DNA of 64,000 nt from Lucifuga dentata (taxonomy: Eukaryota > Chordata > Actinopteri > Ophidiiformes > Bythitidae). Each line of letters begins with the position of its first letter. Positions within the stretch are counted from its first letter, which is position 1. The translations under genes were made by a program, and so were the position numbers. Positions 46,968-58,527 of the stretch are shown here, piece after piece. The stretch spans positions 62,001-126,000 of the forward strand of contig VXCM01001552.1 in the NCBI GenBank assembly GCA_014773175.1. Direction: 5' to 3'. Under the pieces are notes generated by a model that did no database searches, was not told the DNA's origin, and was given only the letters and a program-made list of their open reading frames with translations.

Positions 46968-47314
46968 AGGTCCTTACCAGTGATCATGTATGTTTGAGCC
47001 CAATATATACAACTCACATACATGTTACCTTAGTGACAATTTCCAAAGCATAGAAACCGTATTTTAGTTTTCCCTGATAGACATGCTGCTTGCTGTGATG
47101 GATTACATATCTGAAGCATGTTTTGAGTCTATACAAATTTATTTCAGTAGCGTACTGGAATGAACTAAAGGCATTAGCAATCTAAAATGTACGAAAAAAA
47201 ACTCTAAAATTTATCGCTAAAGTAATATATTTTGGGAAATGGTTGTTAGTAACATAACGTGTATGTGGATTGTATATATTGGGCTCAAACATGCACGACC
47301 GCTCGTATGGTCCT
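46968..47314 (+). mobile_element. TTAA-flanked MITE, copy H (347 bp, internal deletion)
   Basis: TTAA borders both ends (46964-46967 and 47315-47318). Left tip AGGTCCTTACC, right tip CGTATGGTCCT. After the left inverted repeat and 'gtattttagttttcc' it jumps to 'tgctgtgatggattac', so about 230 bp are lost relative to full copies. Confidence 0.82.
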
Positions 47315-49989
47315 TTAAGGATTAAGATATAGGAAAACAAAATTACATACATAGCATGTACATGCTTACGTAATATCCTTTCTAGGTACAAATGAACTAG
47401 ACAGAATATTCATCACTCCTTACCTTGGCTTTAACATATATCATGTTTAATGCAGAATAACTGTGACTCATTGTCCAGAAGCCTTTGCTGTCAGCTGTTG
47501 ATGCCATTTTCTAACACAGAGGTCATATTCACAGAATGAATTTTCACACACGGTTTAATCTCTAAAAGCAGCTAGCATGAGAATCAACAAATAATTTATG
47601 AATAGAAATGTATTCTCATACTTGGTATGAGCTCCACTAACATGAGTAAACCTGAGTAAAAGGAGGAGAGTTGTGTTTTAGCTGTGTATTATCTCTGCTG
47701 ACAGCCCTGTTTACAGTTTATGGCCATAAAAGAGACATATTACGAGCGCTCTCTCCCTTCCCTCCCCCTTACATTTTTCCAGGAGCGCTCATTCAGGAGG
47801 TCCGGGTTGACTAATCAAACTCACCATGCAGATTTACAGGTCATGTTCCTGCGAGGAAAAGTATGCAAAATTCATGTCTGCAGTACATTTATCAAGAGGT
47901 GTGCACATAATCTGTTCTTGACAGTCTGCGATAATCTGTCCAGCCTCTTTGTGTGAGAAAGAATTTTGCTTTTTTTTTTAAGATATCGTACAGAATCTAT
48001 ACCTCTGTTGCCATTTTGTTGAATTGTATCATCATTAGCAACTATGTACACATTGCTGCTATTTTTCACATACCATTTCATGCTGCTCATTCACTCCTCT
48101 CCTTGTCTTCTCCTTCACTCTCAGGCCATCACTTCAAACCAGTCCATTAGCGCTTTCCACTATCAGCTGTGTGTCATGGAGCTGACCACAACATTGCCCC
48201 CACAAACCTGAGAGATTAGTCGGGCGGTTATGACGGCCAGCTATCATCACCTCTGTTTATTTAATCTCTGGCGGTCTGCCTCTTCGTGCTCTCTGCCCTC
48301 ATCTCCTCCTCTCAGATCCCCTCTCTATCCCTCTTTCACCTCTCTCCTTCTCCCTCAGGACTCGATCTTTGACTCCTTTAGGGAGGTCTGCACTTCTAGG
48401 GAAAACCCCTCTGGACCCGGCAAAAAAGACACCACAAAAACAGAAATGCTCAAAAGCACACGGTACTGGCACATGTGTTCAAGCACGTCGGTCCTCCCAG
48501 AGGAATTCAGGATGTTTTGGCTGAACAAACACCGGGCTGTTTACCCTCTGAGGCGGTGGTCGGCAGTTGAGAGAAATTCAAAGTCCTTTTTTTTTTTTCC
48601 TGTTTTGCTGTAAAAATGATTTTGGCCGAGGACAAACATGAGCACTAAACCGCTGCAGACTCTAAAAGCCCTCTGAGGTGATGGGAGTCATGAATCTTGG
48701 GAGCCTCTTTTTTATTGAAGTAGCCTGTCAACCTGTCCAAATCACCTAAGATGCTCTGGATGTTCAAACCAGGTGCTGCTCAGATACTTGCTGTTCTGGG
48801 GTGTAGAAACATTGCCCAAACACTTAAGGAACCTCAGTTCCTCCCAGATCCAAAACCCAGGCATTCCAGACAAGCAGAAAAACAACCAGCATCTGCCTTG
48901 GGAATGATCTGCAGGACAGCAAGTGGAGAGAGAAGGACTGGGACATCTGCAAAGGACATTCGGCTGAAAACTGCACCGAAACTAATGAGAGAGGGGTGAC
49001 GCGAGCTGCCTGGGCGAAGAAGAATCCCGTCTAACAACTGGAAAACCAACAACATTATAGGCATTGCATTCAATTGTAATTGCATGGTATACACACAAAA
49101 ACACATACGGATCCAAACATGTGAATGTTATATATACACACATGCTGACACATGGTTATTGAACAACAATAAATCAGCTGGAACGTGGTTAGAATAATCT
49201 GAGTCATATGATTGGACCCAGAACGTCAAAACCGCAAGAGTGAGAGAGTGAGAGGGGGAGTGTGTGGTTGTCCCGAGTGAAGTTGCTAGTTGTAAATAAG
49301 GGGACATACCTGCAAATTCCCTACCCTCCAACCACACAATGACCCCCCACCTCCATGCCCTCCATCAGGACAATGAGCATGTTAACTGCAGTTGTTGTTC
49401 AGGCCTCCATGTTTCTGGGAGACACACTTGATACTGTATATATTAAAGTGTTGAGTGAAATACAGCAGGTGACCATGAAGTGACCGAATCCGCCGACTCT
49501 CTCTTAGACACCCTGAGACACCATAAAACTGTCTCTCTATCCCTGTCTGTCTCTCTCTCTCTGAGAGAAATGGATACTTGCTTGGTCTCAGTCCTGGCAA
49601 GAAATAAAGACACCTGCTTCAGCAGTGATATGTTTTATTTTTTTATGCTATATCTCTCTTTTCCCTTTCTAACTTTCCTAGTTCTGATGCTGATCCAACC
49701 GCCTGGAAAGTGAGAGCATGCCCGTATCTAAGAAATGATCAATAGTACCTCAAATTGTGAAAGACAGAAGTACATTAGCTGCCACCAGCACTCCAAACAT
49801 GACTTCCAACCAAAACACATCTGTCTAAGTCCTTTATTCTCTGGTATTCCAACCCTGAGTACAAGATGGAAAATGAGAAGATCAAGGCACCAAGGCAATA
49901 AGATGTGTCCCAGACAACAAATCAATCTACTGTATGTGGCATGAACCCGAGTCCCCCATCAAACAGGCAGGGAAAAAAAACAAATAAAC

Positions 49990-50021
49990 AAAAAAAAAAA
50001 AAAAANAAAAAAAAAAAAAAA
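49990..50021. repeat. Poly-A tract with N
   Basis: About 31 A with an N at 50006. It could be a retroelement tail, but no element body was recognised upstream. Confidence 0.9.
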
Positions 50022-51228
50022 CAAAACTGCAGGAGACCTGAGAGGGAAGCTGTCAGCTATTAAGGAAGAGAGGAAAGGAAGAGGATGTTTCTATCGGACC
50101 CCCTGCTAGTCACCTGGCACAGCAATCAAACCAACACACAGTGCCAGAAACTCTATGATGGCCTACATCGGTCATCTCATCGCCATGTCCGCCTTGTCTA
50201 TATATAAACCTCTCTATGATTCTATTGTTCCTGGAAGGACCTTCCCATGCAACCCTCCCACCCCCCCCACCAACATGAAGGGAAGGCCACACTTTCACCT
50301 CATTGACTGGCTGGTGTGTTTGTGCTCTGGGAGCGACAGCCTGTCTGCCCTGCAGGTGGGAGCCTGAGTGGGCTGAGTTTGTGATGAGGATGTTTTAGGT
50401 GGGAGTGTGGGAGACAGGACAGGGGACAGAGTGGCTTCTTCTTTTTAGTCTTTAGCCTTTAGCCTCTTGGACACTTCCAGCAGGGGTCAGGCTCAGAGTC
50501 TGGGTGGATGATGTTAATACATGCTGTTTACAGGACGTATGATAGCTGTCAAAACACAGCACTCTCACCGGAACCTCTTCAACCTCTTACAGCAGACGTC
50601 TGCTCCCTGTCATTCTCTCTTTACATTTGTTAAATGCATACAAACTGCTGCTTGCATTGCTGAAGCTGCAGCCATTGCTTTCCCATTAAACCTAATGGAA
50701 GGCTACAGAAACATGCCTTCCATTAGGGCATTCAGTGATCCTTAAGTATATAACAATGGCTACATAGCACCTATGGAACAGTCAAGTAGTTTGCTCTCTT
50801 CTTAAAAATCTATTTATCCTATATGTCCACACACTAGTACCTCATGAATGGGCAGAGCCATACACTGTTGAACATGTAATTCAAATGACATCCACTAGAT
50901 GGGGTATAGCAGTCCCTCTGTGCTCAGGGTTAAATAAATGAAGGAAAAAAGTTTTTGTTGGTAGTTTACCATTGACTCACCATATCATCCTATCACATCA
51001 ATTTCTGAATCACAAAGGAAACAGTAACACTAGGGGTGGAGGAGAAGTCATTATGATAAGTAATAAATAGCCAATGCATCATAATATCTGTGCTCGTCTA
51101 TTTCTGACAAGGCAGACAGTGACATCTGACTGTTTTACAAAGCATTCTATCTGAAGCTGGAAATATTTTTGTGGTGGATCTGACAACATTATGAGTAATG
51201 TAAATTACTGCCACATTTATTATAACTT

Positions 51229-51244
51229 CCCCCCCCCCCCCCCN
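51229..51244. repeat. Poly-C tract ending in N
   Basis: Fifteen C followed by N and then a CA run. Confidence 0.9.
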
Positions 51245-51976
51245 CACACACTTCCTCTGTATGTAAAACATGCGAGTGTGTGGAGCTCCAGGAAACTGTG
51301 ATTGACTTCCCTCTGATTTGCTCAGATCTGTTACTGCTGCTGTTGTTGTTTTGTTGTTGCGTTATATGGAGATGGAGCCCAAGTCCAACCAGAGTCGGGG
51401 GTCTTAGAATTTTTTTAACACTCTCAAAAACCTCAGCATGTTTCCTCTTTACTCGGCATGCGGGTGGGGGGCTGGGCTGAGGCTTTGGTGTTTGCGAGAA
51501 CCAGAATCCTGCCAACAATTATAACTGTCATAGAATGGAGGAGAGGAAGCATGTTTGTGTTTAGAGAGTTCCAATATGAGTATTTGTGTGTGTGCAGTAT
51601 GTGTGTGTGATTGCATGAATCAGTGTGTATGTGTGTATAATTGCGTGCCTACATGTACAGTATATTCTGTGTTCTTGTGTGTACGCCAGCATATGGATCT
51701 GTGTTTATGGTGTTCATGTGGTTCTTTCTCTCTATCAATCAGAGCTTTTTATATTGACAGTCCTAGAGTCACAGGCTTATTAGCCACCGCAAGCAAATGG
51801 AGGATCCTAACCCGTCTCTAACACGGTGCCCAGAGATGACTTCAATCTGTATTTATCTCTCAAACGCTGCTGCTCTCACTGCCGAGCTTTCACATGGGAC
51901 CAATCTAGAGAACAGTGTCAAAGACTCTCTTCTTGATTTACAACACAACAGCTCACACCATTAATTCAGAGTAATT

Positions 51977-52584
51977 GGCCACATTTCCACTGCCAAGTAG
52001 AAGTGACCCAATCTGGATGTTTTGCTCACATGTGGCACATATCAGATTTGTAATGTGAACACATAAACTGTTAAAAAGTGGAATGGGATCATTTCAGATC
52101 TGTTCATATGTCATAACATGCAACACCTTACATAAGCTACACTAACAGTACCGGCTACAAACAACCTGATTCAGATATTTTGATCATATGTGGTGCTTAT
52201 CGGATATGCATTTGAAAATGTAAATGGCAAAAATGGAATGTCTGCAATCAGATGTTTTCAGATCTGTTTTGGGCACATGCATACACTACAGGCCAGAAGT
52301 TTAAGGCCACCCCCATATTTAGCATGACCAGATTTAGCATGACCAAACTGTGTAGCAAGTTAATCCCAAAATGATGTGGAAGAAGGCAGACAGCAGCTAT
52401 AGAATAGAATGTTAAAACACATAAGGAAGGAAGTTGGAACACAACTGTGTTGGAGCACATTGTACATTGTTTGTGATAACAGATATAGGCCAAGAAGATG
52501 TAAAGAGGCTATCAAAAAAATACATAAATCAGACATAGGCAAAACTTGGAATTGGGCCTTAAGAACTGAAGTGTAAATGCAGCC
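51977..52584. mobile_element. PIF/Harbinger-like MITE, copy 1, with a Tc1-like insert
   Basis: The left end 'ggccacatttccact' and right end 'agtgtaaatgcagcc' are inverted and match the termini of the nested element at 58528-59447. Both copies share 'ttttcagatctgtttt'-like and 'cagacataggcaaaacttgg'-like words. The flanking trinucleotides are ATT and TTT, so no clean target duplication survives. Inside, 'tacactacaggccagaagtt' at 52282 resembles a Tc1-type terminus and starts foreign sequence reaching about 52518; its other end is not visible. No coding capacity. Confidence 0.65.
52282..52518 (+). mobile_element. Tc1-like terminus inserted in Harbinger-like MITE
   Basis: Starts with TA followed by CACTACAGGCCAGAAGTTTA, close to the common fish Tc1-like end. 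The opposite terminus is missing or too decayed, so this is a one-ended fragment. Confidence 0.45.
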
Positions 52585-53992
52585 TTTGAGATATACAAAT
52601 ATGTATTTCAAATCTTATTCTTGTTTGTCGAACACCAGTGGAAATTCCTTCCCTGCAGGGTAATCCCGACCACGTCTATTTGAGCATGCAGCTACCACAT
52701 TGGTGGTAGCTGCATGTTTCCATCTTTAATTGTTAATGTGCCGCCATAAATGTGATCCCTGTCCAAGCAGATATTTTAGCCTTCCAGATCGGTTCAACAT
52801 CTGGATCTGGGTTAAACTGCACCCGTTGGAAGTCCATCACAGGACACAAATGCCTAATTTTTTTTCATTAAGCTTGTCTTAGTTTTTCAGAAATTGGCAA
52901 AAAGTGCCGTATCGTGCAATGTTAAAGAAGGTGAATAAAATTCCTGTATTCGCATCTGGATCAGTCTTAAATTTTAATCAACTCTTCCTTGACCCCAGCC
53001 TCACAAACCTACAAAATGTAGATGAAATCTGTCTACTACTTTTTAAAAAAAATATCCTACTGATAGAAAGCCAAACAGACAAACCTATGCAATCAAAGCA
53101 ATGGTCATATAAGAGGAGTATTTCTCATAATACAGCTTGTTTTATTGTGGTTTAATAACCTGTCTAATAGTGATTCACTATGAATGCATAAGGTTGACCA
53201 AATATTTCTCTATGTCCCTAAGGGATGATCAAAATTACACGTTTTCTATTCAAAACATATGCCATCTGTAAACATAATCGACATTCTCTAATGGATAAAT
53301 ATAACACGCGTTTCAGTTCCTAGAACAAAGAAAACAGGAAGTTAGGAACAGGAAGAGAGCCTGATGGCCTTCATTCAGCTTTGAGACCTCGATCGAAGAG
53401 CTAAAAGAGTGAGTGTCTGCTTATTCTGAGTGGATCCATAAAACCAAATTCCATGCCGCAAATGAAATCGGGGTTTGAGAACATAATCCTATTTGTTCCC
53501 CATTTGTTCCATAACTACCCAATGTCTTCCACCAGGATTTGATTTAAGCATTAAAAAGAGTAAAAAGGAAACATTTAATATGCATCCTTCCCCCCCAGGA
53601 TGAGCTTATTGCTCCTGTCATACAATCTCTTCATTATTCCACCTCCACCCACGCATCTTCACGGTCCTTAACTCCGTAACCCTGGCATCTGCATCTGTTC
53701 ACTCCTAAACACAAATACCTGCAAATGAAAACCCTGAAATCTGCTTAAATCCCAGTCATTTACCTCCTCTCCATAAAATTGGTTTGAAGCATTGTTAGTT
53801 TAGTGCAGTCACCACACCCCACATANCCCGTCTCCCTCTTTTCCTGTGGAAATGGGATCATTTAGTAAGTAAGCATGATAAGCTGAGTGGAAGGGGTAAG
53901 TGGAGGGTTTCTGTGTAAGCTCTGACGTAAAGAGAGCTCCTTTCCTGACGGCGCCCCTGCACTCACATGCTAGGTGGGTCAGAGGTCAGACC
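52585..53992. other. Stretch without recognised gene
   Basis: Contains a perfect 14-bp-stem hairpin at 52685-52716 and an isolated N at 53826. Otherwise unique AT-rich DNA with anonymous short frames. Confidence 0.6.
52685..52716. repeat. Perfect 14-bp inverted repeat with 4-base loop
   Basis: CATGCAGCTACCAC (52685-52698), loop ATTG, GTGGTAGCTGCATG (52703-52716). No mismatches. Too short for a microRNA precursor on its own; function unknown. Confidence 0.9.
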
Positions 53993-54125
53993 GAGCCATT
54001 CTTTTCATTTATCCTCCCGTCTATGAGTCAGTGTGTTTGTGTTGTCTTTTTTTCTCCCNGAGCCATTCTTTTCATTTATCCTCCCGTCTATGAGTCAGTG
54101 TGTTTGTGTTGTCTTTTTTTCTCCC
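53993..54125. repeat. 66-bp duplication across single N (assembly artefact)
   Basis: Bases 53993-54058 recur exactly at 54060-54125. The 126-codon plus-strand frame at 53900-54280 is lengthened by this artefact and should not be trusted. Confidence 0.85.
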
Positions 54126-54870
54126 CCCCTCTCTCTAATTCCCTCTCGCCCCGCGATATCCGAGATCATGATGAAATGAGATTTCGAAATGAAACGCCCC
54201 GATTGAGGCCAACAGATGTGAAGTATTCTCCCTCTGATGGCAGTTTGATCTCTGGTGGACGTCCTGTACAGGGCAGATGAAATCACCGCCACACCTTTAT
54301 CTGCCCTCTTCACTTCCTGAACTTATCTCTCCCTTTCTTTCATATCCTCTCTTCATCACTCATCTCACCTCTCTTGCCTCCTCCTCCTTCTGTCATCTAC
54401 CTAATTTCCAGGAAGTGCATATGAAATACCAGACGCAATTTTCCACTCGGACCAAAGCGTAATTTCTCCATAAATAATAATAACTGTAGTGGAATTTTCC
54501 ATCTCTCTCTGAGAGGTGTGACCTCCTCAGGAGGAGGGGTGAACTCTGACATCTTCCACCCTTTCCTCCCCCAGCTAATTACCCATATTAGTATGGGGTG
54601 TACTGACAACATAATAGGATTTCATAAATTTATGACATTGATCACTTTAATCTGAATTTGACGGTAATCTGAGGGAGCAGCTGTTGCATCATTGAATTCC
54701 ACATTCTTACACAATGCAATGCAATGGGCTCTCAGGAGGGAGATGATGGGGATTGTGGTAAGAGAAGCATGTGATGAAGCTCTCACCAAGCCTGTGTGGT
54801 GTGTGTGTGTGTGTATGAAGTATGAAGTGAGTGTATCCATGCTTATGCGTGTGTTTGATATCAGTGTATA

Positions 54871-54908
<38 letters not shown>

Positions 54909-55038
54909 TGTGTCAGTGACCTCGCTCACAAGACAGTTATGTCCAGTTACCAGGCCCCGTTTTCCTTGAGTGGTATGCCAATACCAAACTCTGCCAACTA
55001 AAATACCCACACAGAGAGCTCACACAGATCTGTGCAGC
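54126..55038. other. Stretch with simple repeats, no recognised gene
   Basis: A pyrimidine-rich tract at 54300-54415 ends in TTCCAG, but the following frame stops after about 16 codons without a donor. A GT run lies at about 54875-54915. The segment 54150-54290 is repeat-free. Confidence 0.55.
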
Positions 55039-55044
55039 ACGCAC

Positions 55045-55105
<61 letters not shown>
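55039..55105. repeat. (CA)n microsatellite
   Basis: About 30 CA units with one CG near the left end. Confidence 0.95.
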
Positions 55106-55108
<3 letters not shown>

Positions 55109-55269
55109 ATATGACACTAAGAGCAGTATTTACAGCCTCAGGGTGGGTTCCCCAGGGCCAGAAAACCATACAACTAAACAGTTATTGTTTGACATACGTG
55201 TCTGGCTGTGATGCACATATATGTCCCTTGACTATTGCAACTGTTTATATTTTGGTATAAATCAGACAT

Positions 55270-55840
55270 CAACTAGCTCAGAATGCCACAGCAAGGCGTT
55301 TAAACAGAACAAAGGAGAGACCACGTCACTCCAATTCTTGCCTGCCTCCACTGGCTGCCCATCTGCTTTAGAATGAAGTTGAAAACCCTGCCGTTTGTCT
55401 ATAAAGCACTGCATGGCCTTGCCTCTGATCATATTTATGAGCTCTTGTCCCTATATCATTCTATAGAGATCTCCTGATCAAGGCCTCCTCTCTGTTCATA
55501 GATCCAGGACTAAGTCTTATGATGATAGGGCTTTCTCAGGTGCTGTCCCAAATTTATGGAATTCCCTTCCTCCTTCCATTCATTCAACTCACTCTGAAGC
55601 AATCAAAGTTAAAAGTAAAACCTACTTCTGCTCTCTGGCCTTTAAGTGTCCCTGACTGATTTTCTATCTGAAGGAAAATGCAGAATGCCTGTATGTGTTT
55701 ATTATTTGTACCACATTTATCTGGTACTTACAAGCTTCTTTGCAGATTTAGATTTTACATGCAACACTAGATAAAGTCTTATACCTTAATTGCACAAAGC
55801 ACTGTGGACATTATGTCAAACAGGATAAAAAAAAACCTTG
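55270..55840 (+). mobile_element. L2/Rex1-like LINE 3' end (broken ORF2 C-terminus plus 3' UTR)
   Basis: Translating across frames gives QNATARRL, then DHVTPILACLHWLPICFRMK, LKTLPFVYKALHGLA, and after further disruptions RAFSGAVPNLWNSLPPSIHS with a closing stop near 55655. This order (DHVTP.L..LHWLP, VYKALHGLAP, LWNSLP) is the conserved C-terminus of L2/CR1/Rex1-type fish LINEs. The frame is broken more than once, so no long open frame exists. About 180 bp of 3' UTR follow ('ttgcacaaagcactgtgg'). Only the C-terminal end is present: no RT catalytic box and no endonuclease. Confidence 0.78.
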
Positions 55841-56967
55841 TACCTCCAATTTTGGACATACCTAATAATCAGTGACCAATAATATCCAATAATATTAATA
55901 CCATATACAATATACTGCATTAATCTTCATGCATCTTTTGACTGACTTATGTTTGATTCATCTTTGGTACCTTGGAATTTACTTACAATCTAAATGATCA
56001 TATCTCAGCATACAGATTCCTTTAATTAATTAATTAAATTAATTTTTGTTCCTTTAATTATTTTGAGTAGTTTAATTACTTAGGTAGAATTCTGAATGTA
56101 TGACTTTTACTTATAATGGCGTATTCCACTAATCCATCGTGGATTAGTGTAATATTAATCCAATTTGTACTGAAGGATTTTTTTTTATCTTTTGTTGGAG
56201 TGTATGTCAGTTTTGCAGCTGATTTGTACTTATTTATAATTTTGCAGCCTGCATGTCATCTGTGTGAATGTATCCTGTCAGATTCTATACCCAGCAGGAC
56301 AACTTCATTCTTTCTCTACTGCTGATGCCCACTCTTCTAAACCAAATCTCTCTCTCTCCTTCTTCCTCCATTTGCTTCCTCTCTCTCCATCTTCCCCTCC
56401 TTCTATTCACACAGGAATGTGTGATATGTGGATCAGCAGACAGGGTGTGTAATATTCCCGCTGAGCTCCGGAGAGAAGGCCAGACGAGAGAGCAGGGGTG
56501 AAAAACAACTCTGTCACCTCCGTTCCTGCATCCCATCTCACCTCTCACCCCGACCCAATGGCCTTCATCTACCCAACCTCATTTCATGGCTTTTCACATC
56601 CACGCCGTCATATTCTCGTGCACGCGTGTGTGGCAAGATCACTCGTCACGCTGAAACTCAGCTCTGAAAATTTTACATCTGGACTTTTACGCACAAATTA
56701 CCTCCCATAACTTTGAATGAGAGGCTGAGTTAACCTCTGGCGATGTGCTTTAATGCACATCATTCACTCCTGACATAAATTTACAATTATGTTTCTTTGA
56801 TTTATAGTAAAGAAAGCGACGGGTGGAAGATTAAAGGAGTTTAACCGAGAGAGATAAGAGAGGAGGGAGGGAGAGTTTGTGTTGTGTAACAGGGCTGGCA
56901 ATGGTGTTGCTGATGACAATAATACTAGAGAAATATGTTATAGGTCCTTTTAGGGTTTCAACACAGT

Positions 56968-57000
56968 GTGAGAGAGAGACAGAGAGAGAGCGAGAGAGAG

Positions 57001-57040
<40 letters not shown>
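56968..57040. repeat. (GA)n microsatellite
   Basis: Purine array with occasional GC and AC interruptions. The Arg/Glu and Ser/Leu frames through it are not genes. Confidence 0.95.
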
Positions 57041-57043
<3 letters not shown>

Positions 57044-57140
57044 GGCAGCACTTTGCAGCAAGAGGATGCAGGCTTACCATGCAGGCCTTGCAGTCCCAGA
57101 CTGAGAGAAGGAACTAGAAAACAAAAGGTGAGAGCAAAGG

Positions 57141-57169
57141 GGGGGNGGAGGAGGAGGAGGAGGAGGATA
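57141..57169. repeat. Poly-G/(GGA)n array with N
   Basis: G run, N at 57146, then about six GGA units. Confidence 0.9.
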
Positions 57170-57346
57170 GAAAAAGAGAGAGCACAGCACAAAGAAAAAG
57201 AGAAATAGCTGCAGAGTTTGGCAGCAGTAGGTAAAAAAGTGAGAGGGAGAGGAGGTGCAAAGAAACGAATGAGAAGAAGAGCTGCGGGCTCATGCTTAAC
57301 AGGCTGACCAGCACAGCGTGTGTTTTTGAAAAATTATCCCTCACCT

Positions 57347-57471
57347 CCATCACACACCTCACATATTTTACCCGTACATGGACACGCGCGTGTGTTTAAT
57401 GTGGTGGTNCCATCACACACCTCACATATTTTACCCGTACATGGACACGCGCGTGTGTTTAATGTGGTGGT
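57347..57471. repeat. 62-bp duplication across single N (assembly artefact)
   Basis: Bases 57347-57408 recur exactly at 57410-57471. An 89-codon frame crossing it is inflated by the duplication. Confidence 0.85.
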
Positions 57472-58296
57472 GGGTGATGTGTGTTCATTGTGTCCCAGCA
57501 GGAGTTCCAGAGGTCTGAGATTTTCCTCTGGGAGATTAGGTTTCTCTGCTTCAGCTGAGAAAAGGACACATCGTAATGGTACATGCTAATTCATTTACAG
57601 AGGATCCTAAATATACACGGGTTAGAGCGAGCAGGAGGATGCATACGTAATCTGCTTAACCCATTAGCCATGACCTTTGACATGGCTGAGGTGAAAGGTC
57701 TGACAGATAATGGGATGAAGGAAAAGCAGGGTATGTTTGTAGCTGCCAAGCTTAAAAGGAAAAACAAAAGAAAGACGGTGAGCTGACCACAGTTCATCCC
57801 AAATAGTTATCTTATCTCTGACTCACCCCTTATCTCAAACACAAACCACAGAAATGATTTAGACATGATAAATCATATTAATGAATCCCTCTGAGGTTTA
57901 GACTCACGCTGAAACTCATCAAGCTGCTTCAACACATTTCCACTTTCCACCAATCACAAAACAGCAAGTTACAACGATACGGTCAGCAGAACAACAGGAG
58001 GGATGCATCCAAACCCCAAAATCAGAAAACCAAGATGAAGGGATAACCGAGTTTAAAGACCATATTGGCCATTTTGCATTTTTGAGCCTAATATATTCAA
58101 TTTTCATGCATGTTAAGTTACTGACAATCATTTCCCAAAGGATAAAACCGTATTTCAGTTTTCCTGATATTTTGCAAAATCTCTTAATCTTTCAAAATCA
58201 ATTATTCAAGCAATACACCCACCTTAAAAATCGATGTTTAACTGCTAATAGTTATGCAGCCTTATGAAGTCACGGTCGTTTAAATGTTTTGATAAA

Positions 58297-58421
58297 CGCA
58301 GGTCTTCTTTTGGGACTATATTCCCCAGTGGAGACATATATTCACTCTGCACTTTTTANCGCAGGTCTTCTTTTGGGACTATATTCCCCAGTGGAGACAT
58401 ATATTCACTCTGCACTTTTTA
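58297..58421. repeat. 62-bp duplication across single N (assembly artefact)
   Basis: Bases 58297-58358 recur exactly at 58360-58421 within MITE copy I. Copy G has a single version of this segment, which supports an assembly error. Confidence 0.88.
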
Positions 58422-58527
58422 TTGCACTTAAACGCTAAAATTATGTAACTTTGAAAAAACCCCCGAATAAATGTCTTATTCACGATGATGACCTATCCTG
58501 TTTCAAGTATCAACACGTTGATTTTAA

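Larger units (their letters stand above)
47319..51976. other. Mostly unique stretch without recognised gene
   Basis: Includes pyrimidine tracts ending in CAG at about 48119-48124 and 48357-48359, poly-A with N (49990-50021) and poly-C with N (51229-51244). Frames after the pyrimidine tracts resemble nothing I know and lack matching donors, so no exon is called. Confidence 0.55.
55841..58052. other. Stretch with simple repeats, no recognised gene
   Basis: Contains a small TTAA-rich patch (56022-56045), a GA array (56968-57040), a GAG trinucleotide array with N (57141-57169) and the 57.4-kb assembly duplication. The segment 56700-56830 is repeat-free and homeobox-site-like (several ATTA/TAAT motifs). 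No exon could be supported. Confidence 0.55.

Noticed and set aside
48120..48210. Acceptor-like CAG followed by a frame starting AITSNQSISAFHYQL
   Set aside because: Open for only 28 codons to a stop, without a donor or known motif.
48230..48613. 127-codon frame after a pyrimidine tract and CAG acceptor
   Set aside because: No recognisable family, no plausible donor before the stop, and a poly-T region (poly-Phe) at the end. The acceptor-like CAG is common after CT-rich DNA.
53900..54280. 126-codon plus-strand frame
   Set aside because: It contains the artificial 66-bp duplication at the N at 54059 and shows the same peptide twice. No domain.
54277..54462. Frame after the TTCCAG acceptor-like site at 54415
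   Set aside because: Stops after about 16 codons past the acceptor. The upstream part is pyrimidine-rich low-complexity sequence.
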